Assembly (NCBI RefSeq): GCF_014268755.2
Contig: NZ_CP077093.1
Location: forward strand, 1,290,001-1,354,000
Direction: 5' to 3'
Length of the DNA: 64,000 nucleotides
Source of the DNA: Pseudomonas vanderleydeniana
GTDB lineage: Bacteria > Pseudomonadota > Gammaproteobacteria > Pseudomonadales > Pseudomonadaceae
Shown here: positions 43,163 to 52,027 of the stretch, one piece after another
Position numbering within the stretch: position 1 is the first letter of the stretch
How the letters are laid out: every line of letters begins with the position of its first letter
The notes under the pieces: generated by a model
What the model was told of the DNA's origin: nothing
The model's database searches: none
The model's input: only the letters and a program-made list of their open reading frames with translations
Translations under genes and position numbers: made by a program

Positions 43163-44527
43163 TCAGGCGGGTAGGTGGATGCCGAAGGTGTTGATGCCAT
43201 CGCCGCTGCGCACGAACACGTCGCCGCCGTGCATCAGCGCAATCGCCTTGACGATCGCCAACCCCAGTCCATGGTTGGCGCCGCTGTTGCTGCGCGAGGC
43301 ATCGACCCGGTAGAAGCGTTCGAACAGGCGCGAGAGGTGTTCGCTGGCGATGGTCTCCCCGGGGTTGGAAACGGCGATCGCCACCTGTTCGCCTTCCTGC
43401 CCGATGCGCACGCTGATCACCTGGCCGGGCGCGGTATGTTGCACCGCGTTGCTCAGCAGGTTGATCAGCGCCCGGCGCAGGTGGGCAATCTCGATCCGCA
43501 CCTGGGCGTCGCCGCTGACTTCGACCCGGACCTGGGCGTCTTCGAGAATGAAGTCCAGGTAGTCCAGGGTCGTCGCGACCTCTGCCGCCAGCGAGGTGCT
43601 GATCAGCTTGGTGGCCTTGCTGCCCTGGTCGGCGCTGGCGAGGAACAGCATGTCATTGATGATCGAACGCAGGCGCTCCAGTTCCTCGAGGTTCGATTGC
43701 AGCACCTCGAAGTAATGTTCGGCGGAACGCCCGCGGGTCAGTGCCACCTGGGTCTGGCCGATCAGGTTGGTCAGTGGCGAGCGCAGTTCGTGGGCGACGT
43801 CGGCATTGAACGATTCCAGCCGCGAGTAGGCTTGCTCGACCCGCTCCAGGGTCGAGTTGAAGGCGTTGACGAACTGGCTCAGCTCCGGGGGCAGCGGCGA
43901 CAGTTGCAGGCGTCCGGTCAGGCGTGGCGGCGCCAGCTTGCCGGCTTCCTGCGACAGCTTGATCAGCGGCTTGAGACCGATCCGGGCGACCCAGTAACCG
44001 AGGGCCGAGGCCAGCAGCACGCCGATGATCGCCAGGCTGACCAGGGCGATCAGCAACTGGTGCTGGGTCTGGCGGAAGGTTTCGGTATCGATGGCGATCA
44101 GAAACTGCAGGGGCGGTCTTTGCTCCTTGGCCGGCATCGTGTTGAGCAGCACCTTGAACGGGTAGGCATGTCCCGGCAGGTGCAGGTCGCGCATGCCCTT
44201 GGGGCCGGCGGCGAACGCGCGGATCTGTGCGTCGGGGGCACCGTATTCGTAGTTCGGGTCGCCGCTGACCACCCAGAAACGGATGCGCTTGTCCTCTTCA
44301 CCCAGTTGCTTGAGCTTGGCGCTGAACTTGCTCCAGTGATCCGGGGTACCGAAGCGGTTGATCGAGGACTCGAGCACGCTGTAGCGCGCGTCCAGCTCGG
44401 CCTCGGGCAGCAGGCCCAGGCCCTTTTCCACCTGCAGGTACAGCGCACCACCGATCAGCAGGAACACCAGCAGCGCGACCAGGCTGAACATGGTGCTGAG
44501 GCGCAGGGCGATCGAGTTAGTCGGCAC
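43163..44527 (-). CDS. Sensor histidine kinase of heavy-metal/IrlS-CusS type
   Basis: 454 residues from GTG 44527, which overlaps the response-regulator stop by 11 bases. Two membrane helices (FSLVALLVFLLIGGALYLQV and LLIALVSLAIIGVLLASALGYWVA) frame a periplasmic sensor, then HAMP, HisKA (ADVAHELRSPLTNLIGQ), N box (NLLSNAVQHT) and G box (NHGLGLAIVKAI). The class responds to metals or envelope agents; with the RND genes upstream it probably senses an efflux substrate. Confidence 0.92.
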   Translation of the reverse strand: MPTNSIALRLSTMFSLVALLVFLLIGGALYLQVEKGLGLLPEAELDARYSVLESSINRFGTPDHWSKFSAKLKQLGEEDKRIRFWVVSGDPNYEYGAPDAQIRAFAAGPKGMRDLHLPGHAYPFKVLLNTMPAKEQRPPLQFLIAIDTETFRQTQHQLLIALVSLAIIGVLLASALGYWVARIGLKPLIKLSQEAGKLAPPRLTGRLQLSPLPPELSQFVNAFNSTLERVEQAYSRLESFNADVAHELRSPLTNLIGQTQVALTRGRSAEHYFEVLQSNLEELERLRSIINDMLFLASADQGSKATKLISTSLAAEVATTLDYLDFILEDAQVRVEVSGDAQVRIEIAHLRRALINLLSNAVQHTAPGQVISVRIGQEGEQVAIAVSNPGETIASEHLSRLFERFYRVDASRSNSGANHGLGLAIVKAIALMHGGDVFVRSGDGINTFGIHLPA

Positions 44528-45197
44528 CACGGCTCTCCAGCACGTAGCCCATGCCGCGGATGGTGTGCAGCAGTTTCTGTTCGAACGGGCCGTCGAGCTT
44601 GGCCCGCAGGCGCTTGATCGCGACCTCGACGACGTTCGCATCGCTATCGAAGTTGATGTCCCAGACCATTTCGGCAATCGCCGTCTTCGAGAGGATTTCG
44701 CCTTGGCGCCGGGCCAGCACGCTGAGCAGGGAGAACTCCTTGGCGGTCAGGTCCAGGCGTTGGCCGGCGCGACTGGCCTTGCGGCTGATCAGGTCGACCC
44801 ACAGGTCGGCCACGCTGATCTGCACCGGCTCGTGGCCACCGCCGCTGCGGCGGGTCAGCGCCTGCAGGCGGGCTACCAGTTCGAGAAAGGAAAACGGTTT
44901 GCCCAGGTAGTCGTCGGCGCCGTCGCGCAGGCCGCGGATGCGGTCCTCGACCCGCTCGCGGGCAGTGAGCATGATCACTGGCGTCTGCTTGCGCGCCCGC
45001 AGCGCCTTGAGCACGCCAAAGCCGTCGAGCTCCGGCAGCATCACGTCGAGCACGATCACCGCGTAGTCGCTCTCCAGCGCCAGGTGCAGGCCACCGACGC
45101 CATCGCGGGCGAGGTCGACGGTATAACCCTGTTCGGTCAGGCCGCGATGCAGGTAGTCGGCGGTTTTTTCTTCATCTTCGATAATCAGGACACGCAT
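44517..45197 (-). CDS. OmpR-family response regulator (CusR/IrlR-like)
   Basis: 226 residues: receiver (MRVLIIEDEEKTADYLHRGLTEQGYTVD, phospho-Asp in YAVIVLDVMLPELDG, later TARERVEDRIRGLRDGADDYLGKPF) and winged helix (LDLTAKEFSLLSVLARRQGEILSKTAIAEMVWD, VVEVAIKRLRAKLDGPF). It follows the RND gene by 9 bases and is coupled to its kinase. The likely target is the palindrome upstream of the operon at 49560-49575. Confidence 0.94.
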   Translation of the reverse strand: MRVLIIEDEEKTADYLHRGLTEQGYTVDLARDGVGGLHLALESDYAVIVLDVMLPELDGFGVLKALRARKQTPVIMLTARERVEDRIRGLRDGADDYLGKPFSFLELVARLQALTRRSGGGHEPVQISVADLWVDLISRKASRAGQRLDLTAKEFSLLSVLARRQGEILSKTAIAEMVWDINFDSDANVVEVAIKRLRAKLDGPFEQKLLHTIRGMGYVLESRGAD

Positions 45198-45206
45198 TGC
45201 TCAGCC

Positions 45207-48200
45207 TCAATGGGTGATCGCCGGCACGGCTGCCGGTTGGGGCCGATGGAAAAGCCGCTCGAGCCACAAGTATATGACGGGCGTGGTGAACAGCGTCAGC
45301 GCCTGGCTCACCAGCAGGCCGCCGACCACGGCGATGCCCAGCGGCTGGCGCAGCTCGGCACCGGTACCGTGGCCGAGCATCAGCGGCAGTGCGCCGAGCA
45401 GGGCGGCCAGGGTGGTCATGATGATCGGCCGGAAGCGGGTGATACAGGCCTTGTAGATGGCTTGCTGGGGCGTCAGTCCGCCACGCTGGGCCTCAAGGGC
45501 GAAGTCGATCATCAGGATGCCGTTCTTCTTCACGATGCCGATCAGCAGCACCAGGCCGATCAGTGCCATGATCGAGAAGTCCTGGCCCAGCAGCCAGAGC
45601 ATGATCAGTGCGCCGAGGCCGGCCGAGGGCAGGGTGGAGATGATCGTCAGCGGGTGTACGAAGCTCTCGTAGAGCACGCCGAGAATGATGTACACCGCCA
45701 CCAGCGCGGCAAGGATCAGCCACGGCTGGCTGGCCAGGGAACTCTGGAAGGCCTGGGCCGCGCCCTGGAAGTTGCCGCTGATGGAGGCCGGCATGCCGAT
45801 TTCGTTCTTCGCCTGGTTGAGCAGCAGCACCGCATCGCCCAACGCCACGCCTGGGCTCAGGTTGAAGGACAGGTTGGCGGCAGGGAACATGCCGTCGTGG
45901 GCGATCGACAGCGGTCCGCTGGTGGGCACGTCGAAGCGTGCCAGGGCCGACAGCGGGACCATCTCGCCGGTCAGCGGCGAGCGCAGGTAGAAGTAGTTCA
46001 GGCTCTCGGCCTTACCGCGTTGGGCGGCGTCCAGCTCGAGGATCACGTTGTACTGGTTGGTCTCGGTCTGGTACTCGTTGACCTGGCGCTGGCCGAAGGC
46101 ATCGTAGAGCGCTTCGTCGACATCGCTGGCGGTCAGGCCGAAGCGCGCGGCGGCCCGGCGGTCGATGGTGATATGGGTGATGCTGCCGCCCAGCTGCAGG
46201 TCGTTGGACAGGTCGCGAAAGGCCGGGTTGGCCCGCAGCTTCTCCGTCAGGCGCTGGGTCCAGGTGTTCAGTGTGTCGCCGTCGTTGCTCTTGAGCACGT
46301 ACTGGTACTGGGCCCGGCTCGGTCCGGAACTGAGGTTGATGTCCTGGCCGGCGCGCAGGTAGAGCACGATACCGGGGATCTGCATCAGCTTCGGGCGGAT
46401 CCGGTCAATGAAGGCACTGGCGGAAACGTCGCGCTGGTCCTGTGGCTTGAGCGCGATCCAGAAGCGGCCGTTGGCGATGGTCTGGTTGCTGCCCGAGACG
46501 CCCACCGAATGGGAGAACGCCTGCACCGCCGGATCGGCGGCGACGATCTCGGCAAGGGCCTTGTGCTTGGCCACCATGTTGTCGAACGACACGTCGGCAG
46601 CGGCTTCGGTGGTGCCCAGCACGAAACCGGTGTCCTGCACGGGGAAGAAGCCCTTGGGAATGAACACGTAGCCGGCGATGGCCAGGCCCAGGGTCAGGCA
46701 GAAGATCCCGAACATCAGTTTCTGGTGGTCCAGCGCACGGCGCAGCCCGCGTTCGTAGAGCGCCAGCAGGCGCTCGCCGAAGGTCGCCTTGGCGTGTTCG
46801 TGATGCACCGGCGCGCGCATGAACAGCGCGGCCAGGGTGGGCGCCAGGGTCAGCGAGACCACCACCGAAATCAGGATGGTCGAGGTTGCGGTCAGGGCGA
46901 ACTCCTTGAACAACCGACCGACCACCCCACCCATGAACAGCAGCGGGATAAAGGCGGCAATCAGCGAGAAACTGATGGAGACCACGGTGAAGCCGATCTC
47001 CCCGGCGCCCTTGATCGCGGCCTCGCGCATGCCGTCGCCGGCCTCCAGGTGGCGGTGGATGTTTTCCACCACGACGATCGCATCGTCGACCACGAAGCCG
47101 ACGGCGATGACGATCGCCACCAGGGTCAGGTTGTTCAGGCTGAAGCCCATCACGTACATCAGCGCAAAGCTGGCGACCAGCGACACGCCGAGCACCGCCG
47201 AGACGATCAGGGTCGCCGACAGCTGGCGCAGGAACAGCGCCATCACCGCGACCACCAGCAGGATGGCGATCAGCAGGGTCATTTCCACTTCATGCAGCGA
47301 GGCGCGGATGGTCTGGGTGCGGTCGATCAGTTCCTTGACCTGCACCGAGGCCGGCAGCATGGCTTCCAGGCCGGGCAGGGCGGCCTTGATCCGGTCCACG
47401 GTCTCGACGATGTTCGCCCCCGGCTGGCGCGAGATCACCAGGTTCACCCCTGGCACGTCACCGGACCAGGCCTGCACGTAGGCGTCCTCGGAGCCACGGA
47501 TCACCCGGGCGATGTCCTTGAGCTGCACCGGGGCGCCGTTCTTGTAGGAGACGATCAGCTCGCCGTATTCCTCCGGCTGGAACAACTGGTCGTTGGTCGA
47601 CAGGGTCGAAATGCTCGACTTGCCGTACAACGCGCCCTTGGCCAGGTTGAGGCTGGTCTGCTGGATCGCCAGGCGGATGTCCGCCAGGGTCAGGCCGATG
47701 GCCGCCAGGCGGTCTGCCGAGGCCTGCACGCGAATGGCCGGGCGCTGCTGGCCGGTGATGTTGATCTGGCCGACACCGTCGATCTGGCTGAGCTGGCGGG
47801 CCAGCAGGGTCTCGGCGTAGTCGCTCAGTTCGGTACCGGGCATCTGGCTGGAGCTGACGCTGAGGATCAGCACCGGGCTGTCGGCCGGGTTGACCTTACG
47901 CCAGGTCGGCAGGGTCGGCATGTCCTTGGGCAGCTTGCCCGAGGCGGTGTTGATCGCCGCCTGGACTTCCTGAGCGGCGGTGTCGATGCTCTTGCTCAGG
48001 GTGAACTGCAGGGTCAGGGTGGTGGTGCCCAGGGCACTGCTGGAGGTCATCTGGGTCATGCCGGGGATGGCGCTGAACTGCACCTCCAGCGGCGTCGCCA
48101 CCGAAGACGCCATGGTCTGCGGGCTGGCCCCGGGCAACTGCGCGGAGACCTGGATGGTCGGGAATTCGGCTTCCGGCAGGGGGGCCAAGGGCAGCCGCGG

Positions 48201-48302
48201 GAAGGCGATCAGTCCGAGCAGCACCAGGGCGAAGGTGAGCAGGATGGTCGCCACCGGGTGATTGATGCACCACGCGGAAACACCGCGGCTGTCCTTGATC
48301 AT
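45207..48302 (-). CDS. RND efflux permease, HAE1/MdtB-MdtC-like
   Basis: 1031 residues with the 12-helix RND layout and two large periplasmic loops. TM4 reads GFVVDDAIVVVENIHRHLEAG; the paired Asp are the proton relay of drug-type pumps, and the KGAGEIGFTVVSISFSLIAAFIPLLFMGGVVGRLFKEFA block resembles the MdtB/MdtC (MuxB/MuxC) branch. Heavy-metal CusA-type pumps lack the DD pair. ATG overlaps the adaptor TGA (ATGA). No outer-membrane channel gene is next to it, so a shared OprM/TolC-like channel is presumably used. Confidence 0.95.
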   Translation of the reverse strand: MIKDSRGVSAWCINHPVATILLTFALVLLGLIAFPRLPLAPLPEAEFPTIQVSAQLPGASPQTMASSVATPLEVQFSAIPGMTQMTSSSALGTTTLTLQFTLSKSIDTAAQEVQAAINTASGKLPKDMPTLPTWRKVNPADSPVLILSVSSSQMPGTELSDYAETLLARQLSQIDGVGQINITGQQRPAIRVQASADRLAAIGLTLADIRLAIQQTSLNLAKGALYGKSSISTLSTNDQLFQPEEYGELIVSYKNGAPVQLKDIARVIRGSEDAYVQAWSGDVPGVNLVISRQPGANIVETVDRIKAALPGLEAMLPASVQVKELIDRTQTIRASLHEVEMTLLIAILLVVAVMALFLRQLSATLIVSAVLGVSLVASFALMYVMGFSLNNLTLVAIVIAVGFVVDDAIVVVENIHRHLEAGDGMREAAIKGAGEIGFTVVSISFSLIAAFIPLLFMGGVVGRLFKEFALTATSTILISVVVSLTLAPTLAALFMRAPVHHEHAKATFGERLLALYERGLRRALDHQKLMFGIFCLTLGLAIAGYVFIPKGFFPVQDTGFVLGTTEAAADVSFDNMVAKHKALAEIVAADPAVQAFSHSVGVSGSNQTIANGRFWIALKPQDQRDVSASAFIDRIRPKLMQIPGIVLYLRAGQDINLSSGPSRAQYQYVLKSNDGDTLNTWTQRLTEKLRANPAFRDLSNDLQLGGSITHITIDRRAAARFGLTASDVDEALYDAFGQRQVNEYQTETNQYNVILELDAAQRGKAESLNYFYLRSPLTGEMVPLSALARFDVPTSGPLSIAHDGMFPAANLSFNLSPGVALGDAVLLLNQAKNEIGMPASISGNFQGAAQAFQSSLASQPWLILAALVAVYIILGVLYESFVHPLTIISTLPSAGLGALIMLWLLGQDFSIMALIGLVLLIGIVKKNGILMIDFALEAQRGGLTPQQAIYKACITRFRPIIMTTLAALLGALPLMLGHGTGAELRQPLGIAVVGGLLVSQALTLFTTPVIYLWLERLFHRPQPAAVPAITH

Positions 48303-49462
48303 GGCTTGGGCTCCACGGCCACGGCCTGCTCAGCCAGCTTGGGGGCACCGAGTATCTCGACGATGGCCCCGGGCTTGAGGCGCGACTGACCGTCGCTGAC
48401 CAACTGGTCGCCGGCCTGCACGCCCTGGATGATGTTCTGTTCGCTGTCCTGGTAGGGCACCTGCACCGGCACCACTTCCACACCCTTGTCCTTGATCCGG
48501 TAGACGAAGTAGCCGTCCAGGCCGCGTTGCACCACCGCCGGCGGCACGACCAGGGCGTTGCGATCAAGGGCGGTCTGGATCTTGATGTTGACCAGTTGGC
48601 CCGGCCACAGTCGCTGGTCCGGGTTGCTGAACTCGGCCTTGGCCTTGATGGTGCCGGTGCCGGCCGCGACCTGGTTGTCGATCAGCATCAGGTGGCCGGC
48701 GCCGAGCAGGCTGTCGGTGTGGCCTTCGTCGCCCAGGTAGGCCTTGACCGCCGCCGGGCTGCTGGCGCCGAGCAGTCCCTGCAGGGTGGGCAGCATCTGC
48801 TGGGGCAGGGAGAACTCTACGGCGATCGGGTCGATCTGCGTCACGGAAAACAGCCCCTGGGCATCGCTCATGCGCAGGAAGTTGCCTTCATCGACGGCAC
48901 GGATACCGACCCTGCCGGTCACCGGCGAATGAATCTGGGTATAGGACAGCTGTACCTGTGCTGCGGCAATCGCCGCCTGGTTGCCCAGGGCGGTCGCCTT
49001 GAGCTGGTTGACCAGAGCCTGCTGCTGGTCATAGGTCTGCTTCGAGATGCCGTTGTCGACGGTCAGCAGCTTGTAGCGCTTGAGGTCGACCTCGGCGACC
49101 TGCAATTGGGCCTGGCTCTGCGCCAGTTGGGCCTTGGCCTGGGACAGGTTGGCCTGGATCGAGCGGTCGTCGAGGGTGGCAAGCAGGTCGCCTTCCTTGA
49201 CCAGTTGCCCTTCCTTGACCAGCAGCCGGGTGAGGATGCCGTCGATCTGTGGGCGGATCACCACGCTGTGCAGGGACAGGACCGTGCCGATGCCGCTGGC
49301 GTAGCGCGGCACGTCCTGTTGCGCCACGTGGATGACCTTGACCGGGATCGGCGTAGTGCCCGCGTGCCGGGCTGCAGGGGGGCGGGTCAGGGCCCAGGTT
49401 GCACCGGCGGCCACCACCAGGATCGCGACAAGGCCCAACAGGGGTTTCTTCTGGATGTGCAT
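48299..49462 (-). CDS. RND periplasmic adaptor (membrane fusion protein)
   Basis: 387 residues from ATG 49462 (MHIQKKPLLGLVAILVVAAGATWAL, N-terminal anchor). HlyD-type lipoyl halves (IRPQIDGILTRLLVKEGQLVKEGDLLATLD and YTQIHSPVTGRVGIRAVDEGNFL) flank a coiled-coil hairpin (LSQAKAQLAQSQAQLQVAEVDLKRYKLL). It bridges the pump to an outer-membrane channel. First gene of the four-gene efflux/sensing operon. Confidence 0.94.
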   Translation of the reverse strand: MHIQKKPLLGLVAILVVAAGATWALTRPPAARHAGTTPIPVKVIHVAQQDVPRYASGIGTVLSLHSVVIRPQIDGILTRLLVKEGQLVKEGDLLATLDDRSIQANLSQAKAQLAQSQAQLQVAEVDLKRYKLLTVDNGISKQTYDQQQALVNQLKATALGNQAAIAAAQVQLSYTQIHSPVTGRVGIRAVDEGNFLRMSDAQGLFSVTQIDPIAVEFSLPQQMLPTLQGLLGASSPAAVKAYLGDEGHTDSLLGAGHLMLIDNQVAAGTGTIKAKAEFSNPDQRLWPGQLVNIKIQTALDRNALVVPPAVVQRGLDGYFVYRIKDKGVEVVPVQVPYQDSEQNIIQGVQAGDQLVSDGQSRLKPGAIVEILGAPKLAEQAVAVEPKP

Positions 49463-49838
49463 GGTGTCAAAGCGCCGATACGGATGAAAATGAAGCCAAT
49501 GCTGGCAGAACAATAGCCCCTTTATAACCCCGTCACCCGGTCAGCACGGTGACAGCTAACTGACACGGCTGTCAGCAATGGGGCGGCAACCCCCCGGCGG
49601 GCGGGGGCGACGGGATGATCATTAAAGAAAAAAGTAGCACCGGCGATATATCCGGATATAGATCGGGTTTCAATCGCCTGCTTTCCAGTGGGTAAGTTTC
49701 GGTAAAGCGGAATGCTTAAGCCTCGTCTGTGTTTAATTGAATATAAGAAGTCCTACGGATATTCCTCGTTTCTTGAGTGGCATGCTTTCGTTTGGGCTTT
49801 AATTGATATGAGGTTCCAGTTGTTTGGGAGTGGCTGAG
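49463..49838. other. Intergenic region between efflux operon and fimbrial cluster
   Basis: 376 bases, divergent. The left part holds the efflux operator and a minus-strand TATAAA-like -10 (plus coordinates 49521-49526). From about 49620 the DNA turns AT-rich. I see no ORF or RNA gene. Confidence 0.6.
49560..49575. promoter_or_regulatory. Palindromic operator candidate of the efflux operon
   Basis: CTGACA - CGGC - TGTCAG is a perfect 16-base palindrome, with a further TGACAGC half at 49550-49556. It lies about 100 bases upstream of the adaptor gene and about 50 bases upstream of the predicted start, a position suited to activation by the operon's own OmpR-type regulator. Confidence 0.55.
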
Positions 49839-50162
49839 ATGAAATACACATTGTCGATATTCGGTGTGCTGCTGTTGATGGGGGTTTGTTCCACTGTGGC
49901 GGCAGCCAATGCGGGACAGATCCGCTTCAGTGGCCAGGTTGTCGAGGCGGCTTGTGAAGTGACATTGACTTCTACAGGGCGTCATGGCGTTTCTGAGCGG
50001 ATCAAGGTCGCCCCCGGCGTCATGTTGTGGGTGGAGACTGCGGATAATGCTTGTGGTAATAGCATATTGCCCTTCAGTACTCGCTTCCAGGCCTTGCCAG
50101 GCAAGGCCTCCGGTATGAAAAAAGTGTCTTCGCAGGGCATCGTGACCATCACGTATCTGTAG
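49839..50162 (+). CDS. Short pilin-like secreted protein (mini-pilin)
   Basis: 107 residues: signal peptide (MKYTLSIFGVLLLMGVCSTVAAA), then NAGQIRFSGQVVEAACEVT, which matches the start of type 1 pilins including the first Cys; a second Cys follows in ADNACGNSIL, and the C-terminus ends GIVTITYL, like the beta-strand end of pilins. It is about 60-80 residues shorter than normal pilins and lacks much of the middle. It may be a minor subunit, a terminator subunit or a decayed pilin. ATG 49839 with GAG upstream; codon use is less GC-rich than neighbours. Confidence 0.7.
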   Translation: MKYTLSIFGVLLLMGVCSTVAAANAGQIRFSGQVVEAACEVTLTSTGRHGVSERIKVAPGVMLWVETADNACGNSILPFSTRFQALPGKASGMKKVSSQGIVTITYL

Positions 50163-50573
50163 AGCTGTACGTCTACTCAGACATAAGCAGTGTCTTGGCT
50201 GTATATGAAGGATAAAAGTGTTACGAAATATCCGTCGTTATGTTGACTGAGCGGCTTGCTGTTCGTGATTGAGTTGTATAAATGATTGATCGGTATAATT
50301 AAAAGCATCTCATGGTTTCATTGTCATGTTTGTGGGTCATATATATTTATGACGAGTTTCATGGGTTGCCTTTTTAATTTTAAACACGATCCTGGTCATT
50401 TTTCCGTGGCCTGTGAGTGACATTCTCTTCTGACGGAGGCAGATGTCCTGGCGACGGGGTGAATTGGCACCCGGAATAAGGCCAGGTCTGATAGTTTGAA
50501 TCACAGTCCCCGACTATATTGGCCGCCACCCAAGTGATGGGTGCAAACGATTAACTCGAAGGATTGTGTTCGC
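50163..50573. other. AT-rich regulatory region upstream of the major pilin
   Basis: 411 bases, distinctly AT-rich to about 50400. It holds the palindrome GTCATA-TATATT-TATGAC (50336-50353), a leader hairpin CACCCA/TGGGTG (50527-50543) and a TATATT (50515-50520) as the best -10 candidate. No gene is supported. Such regions in fimbrial loci usually bind H-NS/MvaT-type silencers (inference). Confidence 0.6.
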
Positions 50574-51131
50574 ATGAAAAAGATTTCCGTGATGTTGGCT
50601 CTATTGGGTTCAGCCCTTGGCGTGATGGGCTCCGCCCACGCGGCCAACGGTGGCACGCTGAACTTTACCGGTGCGCTGACCAACACCAGTTGCGAGGTGT
50701 CCTCCGGCGGCGGTTCGGCTGACAATATTCCGGTCGATCTCGGGCGGGTGTCCTTTGCCGATATCGGCAACCGGACCGAGTCCCGCCTGGGCACGGCGAA
50801 GGATATCGACCTGTTGGTAACCTGCCTGCAACCTGCGGCCGAAAGCACCGTGCACATGTCATTTCGCCCGGCCCAGGTCGACCCGGGCGATCCCTACCTG
50901 CTGCCCACCGCTGGCGCCGCCAAGGGCGTGGGGATTGGCCTGGTGCGCCGGGACAGCGATAACTTCCTGAACATCCAGGACCCCAGCGACACCATCGACG
51001 GCATCCTCCAGCCCAGTGGCACCGGTTCCAGCGGTACCTTGTCGCTGCGCGCGTTGTTCGTGAAGAACGGCGTCTCCACGGTGCCGGGTGCGGCCACGGG
51101 GACGGTGCCGTTCGTACTGACCTACAACTGA
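50574..51131 (+). CDS. Major fimbrial subunit (type 1 pilin family)
   Basis: 185 residues. Signal peptide (MKKISVMLALLGSALGVMGSAHA), donor-strand N-terminal extension ANGGTLNFTGALTNTSCEV with the first Cys, second Cys in LLVTCLQPA, and a C-terminal beta-strand GTVPFVLTYN for chaperone binding. Full pilin length. It is the probable main shaft subunit. ATG 50574 follows AAGGA. A hairpin after the stop separates it from the chaperone. Confidence 0.9.
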   Translation: MKKISVMLALLGSALGVMGSAHAANGGTLNFTGALTNTSCEVSSGGGSADNIPVDLGRVSFADIGNRTESRLGTAKDIDLLVTCLQPAAESTVHMSFRPAQVDPGDPYLLPTAGAAKGVGIGLVRRDSDNFLNIQDPSDTIDGILQPSGTGSSGTLSLRALFVKNGVSTVPGAATGTVPFVLTYN

Positions 51132-51143
51132 GTCACTGTCCTG

Positions 51144-51170
51144 AACGGAGCTGCAAGGCTCCGTTTCCCC
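51144..51170 (+). terminator. Hairpin between pilin and chaperone (partial terminator or mRNA stabiliser)
   Basis: AACGGAGC (51144-51151) pairs with GCTCCGTT (51158-51165); then TCCCC. Not a strong T-run. Such structures after the major pilin allow more pilin than assembly protein. Confidence 0.55.
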
Positions 51171-51177
51171 TGAGCAG

Positions 51178-51918
51178 ATGGATCGCAACATGCGCAAGTT
51201 GATGAGATCGACGGTCGGCGTCGCGCTGGTCGCGTGGGCGTGCGGGCAGGCCCAGGCCGGGATCGTGCTGAGCAGCACCCGGCTGGTGTACCCGGCGCAG
51301 GACAAGGAAGCGGTACTTCATGTGTCGAACCGCAACAGGTCGACCATCCTGTTGCAGTCCTGGCTGGAGGCCGATGATTCGACAGCCGTGGATCTGCCAT
51401 TCGCCGTGATCCCGGCGCTGGTACCTTTGCCCGGTGGTGGCCGGCAGACGGTACGGATCATCCATTCCGGTGGCCAGATGCCGACCGACCGGGAGTCGCT
51501 GTTCTGGCTGAACGTCCAGGAAATACCCCAGGCCAGTGAACAGGAGAACGTGCTGCAGATCGGGATCCGCCAGCGCATCAAGGTGTTCTATCGTCCCCGG
51601 CAGTTGGCGGCCGATCCGGAGCAGGCGCCGCGCCAGTTGCGTTGGCGACTGAAGCCGGGGGGCGTGCTGGTGGCGAGCAATCCGGGGCCCTTCCACATCA
51701 CCCTGGTGGATATCGAGTTGTTTGCCGGTACGGACAGGCTGCTGCATCGCCGCAGCTCGATGCTGGCCCCCGGGCAGGCACAGGAGTTTGCCCTGCCGGC
51801 ATCGGTGGCGCCGCAGCAGGCCCGGTTGCGTTTCAAGAGCATCAACGATCACGGTGCCGTCGTGGCGTATCGGCTTTCCGACTGGAAAACCGGCCAGGCC
51901 TTGTGGGCCGAGGATTAG
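51178..51918 (+). CDS. Periplasmic fimbrial chaperone (PapD family), first copy
   Basis: 246 residues. Signal (STVGVALVAWACGQAQA), GIVLSSTRLVYPAQDKEAVLHVSNRN (chaperone domain 1 with the conserved Arg), GGRQTVRII, ESLFWLNVQEIPQ (the FimC signature region) and IRQRIKVFYRP. It caps pilins by donor-strand complementation and hands them to the usher. ATG 51178 or 51190 may be the start. Confidence 0.93.
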   Translation: MDRNMRKLMRSTVGVALVAWACGQAQAGIVLSSTRLVYPAQDKEAVLHVSNRNRSTILLQSWLEADDSTAVDLPFAVIPALVPLPGGGRQTVRIIHSGGQMPTDRESLFWLNVQEIPQASEQENVLQIGIRQRIKVFYRPRQLAADPEQAPRQLRWRLKPGGVLVASNPGPFHITLVDIELFAGTDRLLHRRSSMLAPGQAQEFALPASVAPQQARLRFKSINDHGAVVAYRLSDWKTGQALWAED

Positions 51919-52027
51919 CGCACCGACTCCCCCTTCATTTCCAGGCTTCGCCGCACGCTCGCAAGAGCCCGTGCGCGCGAGCGTTCGCCTTTAACAAACA
52001 GCTCAAGACATCGAGTGAAGGTTGCAA

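Noticed and set aside
45207..48302. Heavy-metal (CusA-type) RND pump, suggested by the CusRS-like neighbours
   Set aside because: The TM4 segment has the paired Asp of drug-type pumps and MdtB/C-like blocks; metal-type pumps lack the pair.
44490..48389. 1299-codon open frame on the plus strand
   Set aside because: It runs antisense through the sensor, regulator and RND pump; the translation is His/Gln/Arg-rich low complexity typical of a high-GC shadow frame, with no domain.
50465..50482. Sigma54 promoter before the pilin (TTGGCAC)
   Set aside because: The -24 half is good but at the required spacing the -12 reads AA, not GC; the next GC is three bases too far.
49600..50573. Invertible promoter element or IS scar in the fimbrial region
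   Set aside because: The region is AT-rich but I found no flanking inverted repeats or recombinase gene.
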